From the NCBI GenBank assembly GCA_019689955.1, contig JADGGM010000172.1:1-6708 (forward strand): DNA of 6,708 bases. Direction: 5' to 3'. A program made the position numbers and the translations under genes. The notes below the pieces were generated by a model. The model was not told the origin of the DNA. It saw only the letters and a program-made list of their open reading frames with translations, and ran no database searches. The DNA is from Gemmatimonadaceae bacterium (GTDB lineage: Bacteria > Gemmatimonadota > Gemmatimonadetes > Gemmatimonadales > Gemmatimonadaceae). This document shows positions 5,319 through 6,708 of the stretch, piece after piece (within the stretch, counting starts at the first letter, position 1; each line of letters begins with the position of its first letter).

Positions 5319-6708
5319 ATGTCGATGGACTGGTTCGTCGCACGAGACTATCAGGTGGCGCGGCTCATCATCGAGCGTGGGTTGGGGCTCATCTACCTCG
5401 ATGCGTTTCTCGTTGCGCTCAACCAGTTCCCGGCGCTCCTCGGCGAACGCGGACTCCTCCCCGCGCCGCGCTTCCTCGAGCGCGTGAGCGTTCGCGCCGC
5501 GCCGAGCCTCTTTCACCTGCACTACTCCGATCGCGCGTTGCGCGGCGTCGCGTGGACCGGGATCGTGCTCGCCGCGGCCATCGTGCTCGGCTTGCCGCAG
5601 GCCGGGCCGCTCTGGCTCCCGATGGTCGTGTGGTTCGCGCTCTGGGTGCTGTACCTCTCGATCGTCAACATCGGCCAGCTCTTCTACGCGTTCGGGTGGG
5701 AGTCGCTTCTGCTCGAGGCCGGGTTCTTCGCGATCTTCCTCGGGAACGCGCGCATCGCGCCCCCGTTCCTGGTGCTCCTTCTCTTCCGCTGGCTGGCGTT
5801 ACGCGTGGAGCTCGGCGCGGGGCTCATCAAGCTGCGCGGGGATCCGTGCTGGCGCGAGCTGACGTGCATGGACTATCACCACGAGACGCAGCCGATGCCG
5901 AACCCGCTGAGCTGGTTTGCGCACCGGATGCCCCGCCGGTTCCACCGCGTGGAGGTGGCGGGGAACTTCGTCGCCCAGCTCGTGGCGCCGTTTCTCCTGT
6001 TCTTCCCGCAGCCGATCGCCGGCGTGGGGGCGCTCGTCATGGTGCTGACGCAGGCGTACCTCGTCGCGACCGGCAACTACGCGTGGTTGAACGTGCTGAC
6101 GATGCTGACGGTGGTGTCCGCGATCCCCGATGCGTTCTTCCGCGTGATCGTGCCGAGCGCGGGGCGGGCGTCGGCGTTCGTCGCGCCGCCGCCGTGGTTC
6201 GTCGTCCTGGTGCTCGCGCTGACGGCGCTCGTGGCGGTGCTCAGCTACTGGCCCGTGCGCAACCTGATCTCGCGGCGGCAGCTCATGAACTATGCGTTCA
6301 ACCGGCTGCACCTCGTCGGGACGTACGGGGCGTTCGGGAGCGTGACGCGTGTGCGGCACGAGGTGGTGATCGAGGGGACGACCGACGCGCACCCGTCGCC
6401 GGAGAGCGTGTGGCGCGCGTACGAGCTCAAGGGAAAGCCGGGTGATCCGCGCCGCCGGCCGCCGCAGATCGCGCCGTATCACCTGCGGCTCGATTGGCTG
6501 ATGTGGTTCGCCGCGCTCTCGCCGCGCTACGCCGAGCCGTGGCTGGTGACGTTCGTCGAGAAGCTGCTCCGTGGAGATCCCGCCACGCTCCGGCTGCTGC
6601 GGAGCAATCCGTTCGCGGAGGCGCCTCCGGTGTGGATTCGGGCGCGGCTCTATCGATATCGGTTCACGGCGCGGGCGGAGCGGCGGGGGAGTGGTTCGTG
6701 GTGGGAGC
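5319..6708 (+). CDS. Lipase maturation factor (LMF1) family membrane protein, 3' end cut
   Basis: This reading frame is open to the window end, with 463 codons visible. It encodes a polytopic membrane protein with hydrophobic segments near residues 16-35, 80-95, 98-118, 133-172, 213-229, 233-250, 254-271 and 288-310. Family blocks recognised from memory are GWESLLLEAGF (126-136), the very conserved ELGAGLIKLRGDPCWRELTC segment ending at C183, followed by YHHETQPMPNPLSW (186-199), TGNYAWLN (251-258), YGAFGSVTR (336-344), and PGDPRRRPP...APY...LDWLMWFAAL (about 374-400). In vertebrates LMF1 sits in the ER membrane and is needed to fold dimeric lipases; the role of bacterial members is not established. 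The visible end, RFTARAERRGSGSWWE, matches the last block of the family, so probably only a few residues to a few tens are missing. It follows the oxidoreductase by 21 bp and is likely co-transcribed with it. Confidence 0.88.
   Translation, partial: MSMDWFVARDYQVARLIIERGLGLIYLDAFLVALNQFPALLGERGLLPAPRFLERVSVRAAPSLFHLHYSDRALRGVAWTGIVLAAAIVLGLPQAGPLWLPMVVWFALWVLYLSIVNIGQLFYAFGWESLLLEAGFFAIFLGNARIAPPFLVLLLFRWLALRVELGAGLIKLRGDPCWRELTCMDYHHETQPMPNPLSWFAHRMPRRFHRVEVAGNFVAQLVAPFLLFFPQPIAGVGALVMVLTQAYLVATGNYAWLNVLTMLTVVSAIPDAFFRVIVPSAGRASAFVAPPPWFVVLVLALTALVAVLSYWPVRNLISRRQLMNYAFNRLHLVGTYGAFGSVTRVRHEVVIEGTTDAHPSPESVWRAYELKGKPGDPRRRPPQIAPYHLRLDWLMWFAALSPRYAEPWLVTFVEKLLRGDPATLRLLRSNPFAEAPPVWIRARLYRYRFTARAERRGSGSWWE

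Noticed and set aside
3840..5522. A 560-codon minus-strand open frame opposite the oxidoreductase
   Set aside because: Same antisense artefact: low-complexity, charged composition with no motif, while the plus strand encodes an intact FAD enzyme.
4058..6445. A 795-codon plus-strand open frame running across the oxidoreductase and LMF1-like genes
   Set aside because: It is an Arg/Ala/Pro-rich out-of-frame reading of two genes with strong homology in other frames.

Overview
The window is very GC-rich, and almost every codon ends in G or C. The third gene of the exporter operon encodes a likely lipoprotein periplasmic adaptor, so the host should have a Gram-negative, double-membrane envelope. 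GC content, gene style and the lipase-maturation-factor gene together suggest a Gemmatimonadota-like or other high-GC environmental Gram-negative (Myxococcota and Acidobacteriota are alternatives). This taxonomic reading is inference only; there is no marker gene here.

Layout. (1) At the left edge, on the minus strand, the first 44 codons of an exported protein begin at a TTG behind a strong GGAGG and run out of the window. (2) Positions 134-374 are a divergent control region with an AT-richer patch, several short palindromes and a plausible sigma70-type promoter facing right. (3) Positions 375-3779 are a tight four-gene operon on the plus strand: a TetR-family regulator with a WHG-type ligand domain, a MacB/DevC-type permease, a LolD/MacB/DevA-type ATPase, and a lipoprotein HlyD/MacA-type adaptor. 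Gaps are 3 bp, 16 bp and a 4-bp ATGA overlap. (4) After a 66-bp spacer, a phytoene-dehydrogenase/PYROXD2-like FAD oxidoreductase (3846-5297) is followed 21 bp later by a multi-pass membrane protein of the lipase maturation factor (LMF1) family, cut by the right edge just short of its C-terminus.

How the genes may work together. Permease, ATPase and adaptor make the inner-membrane and periplasmic parts of a tripartite ABC exporter. The adaptor's helical hairpin carries an RLS-like tip, which predicts docking to a TolC-type outer-membrane channel, but no such channel is encoded in the window. The regulator is the first gene of the operon and probably represses it until it binds a small molecule. 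The oxidoreductase and the LMF1-like protein form a second two-gene unit. Their functional link is unknown, and it is the least ordinary part of the window.

Many long open frames lie antisense to, or out of frame with, these genes. They are Arg/Ala/Pro-rich by-products of the GC-rich third positions and are not annotated as genes. I saw no RNA genes, insertion sequences, CRISPR arrays or attachment sites.
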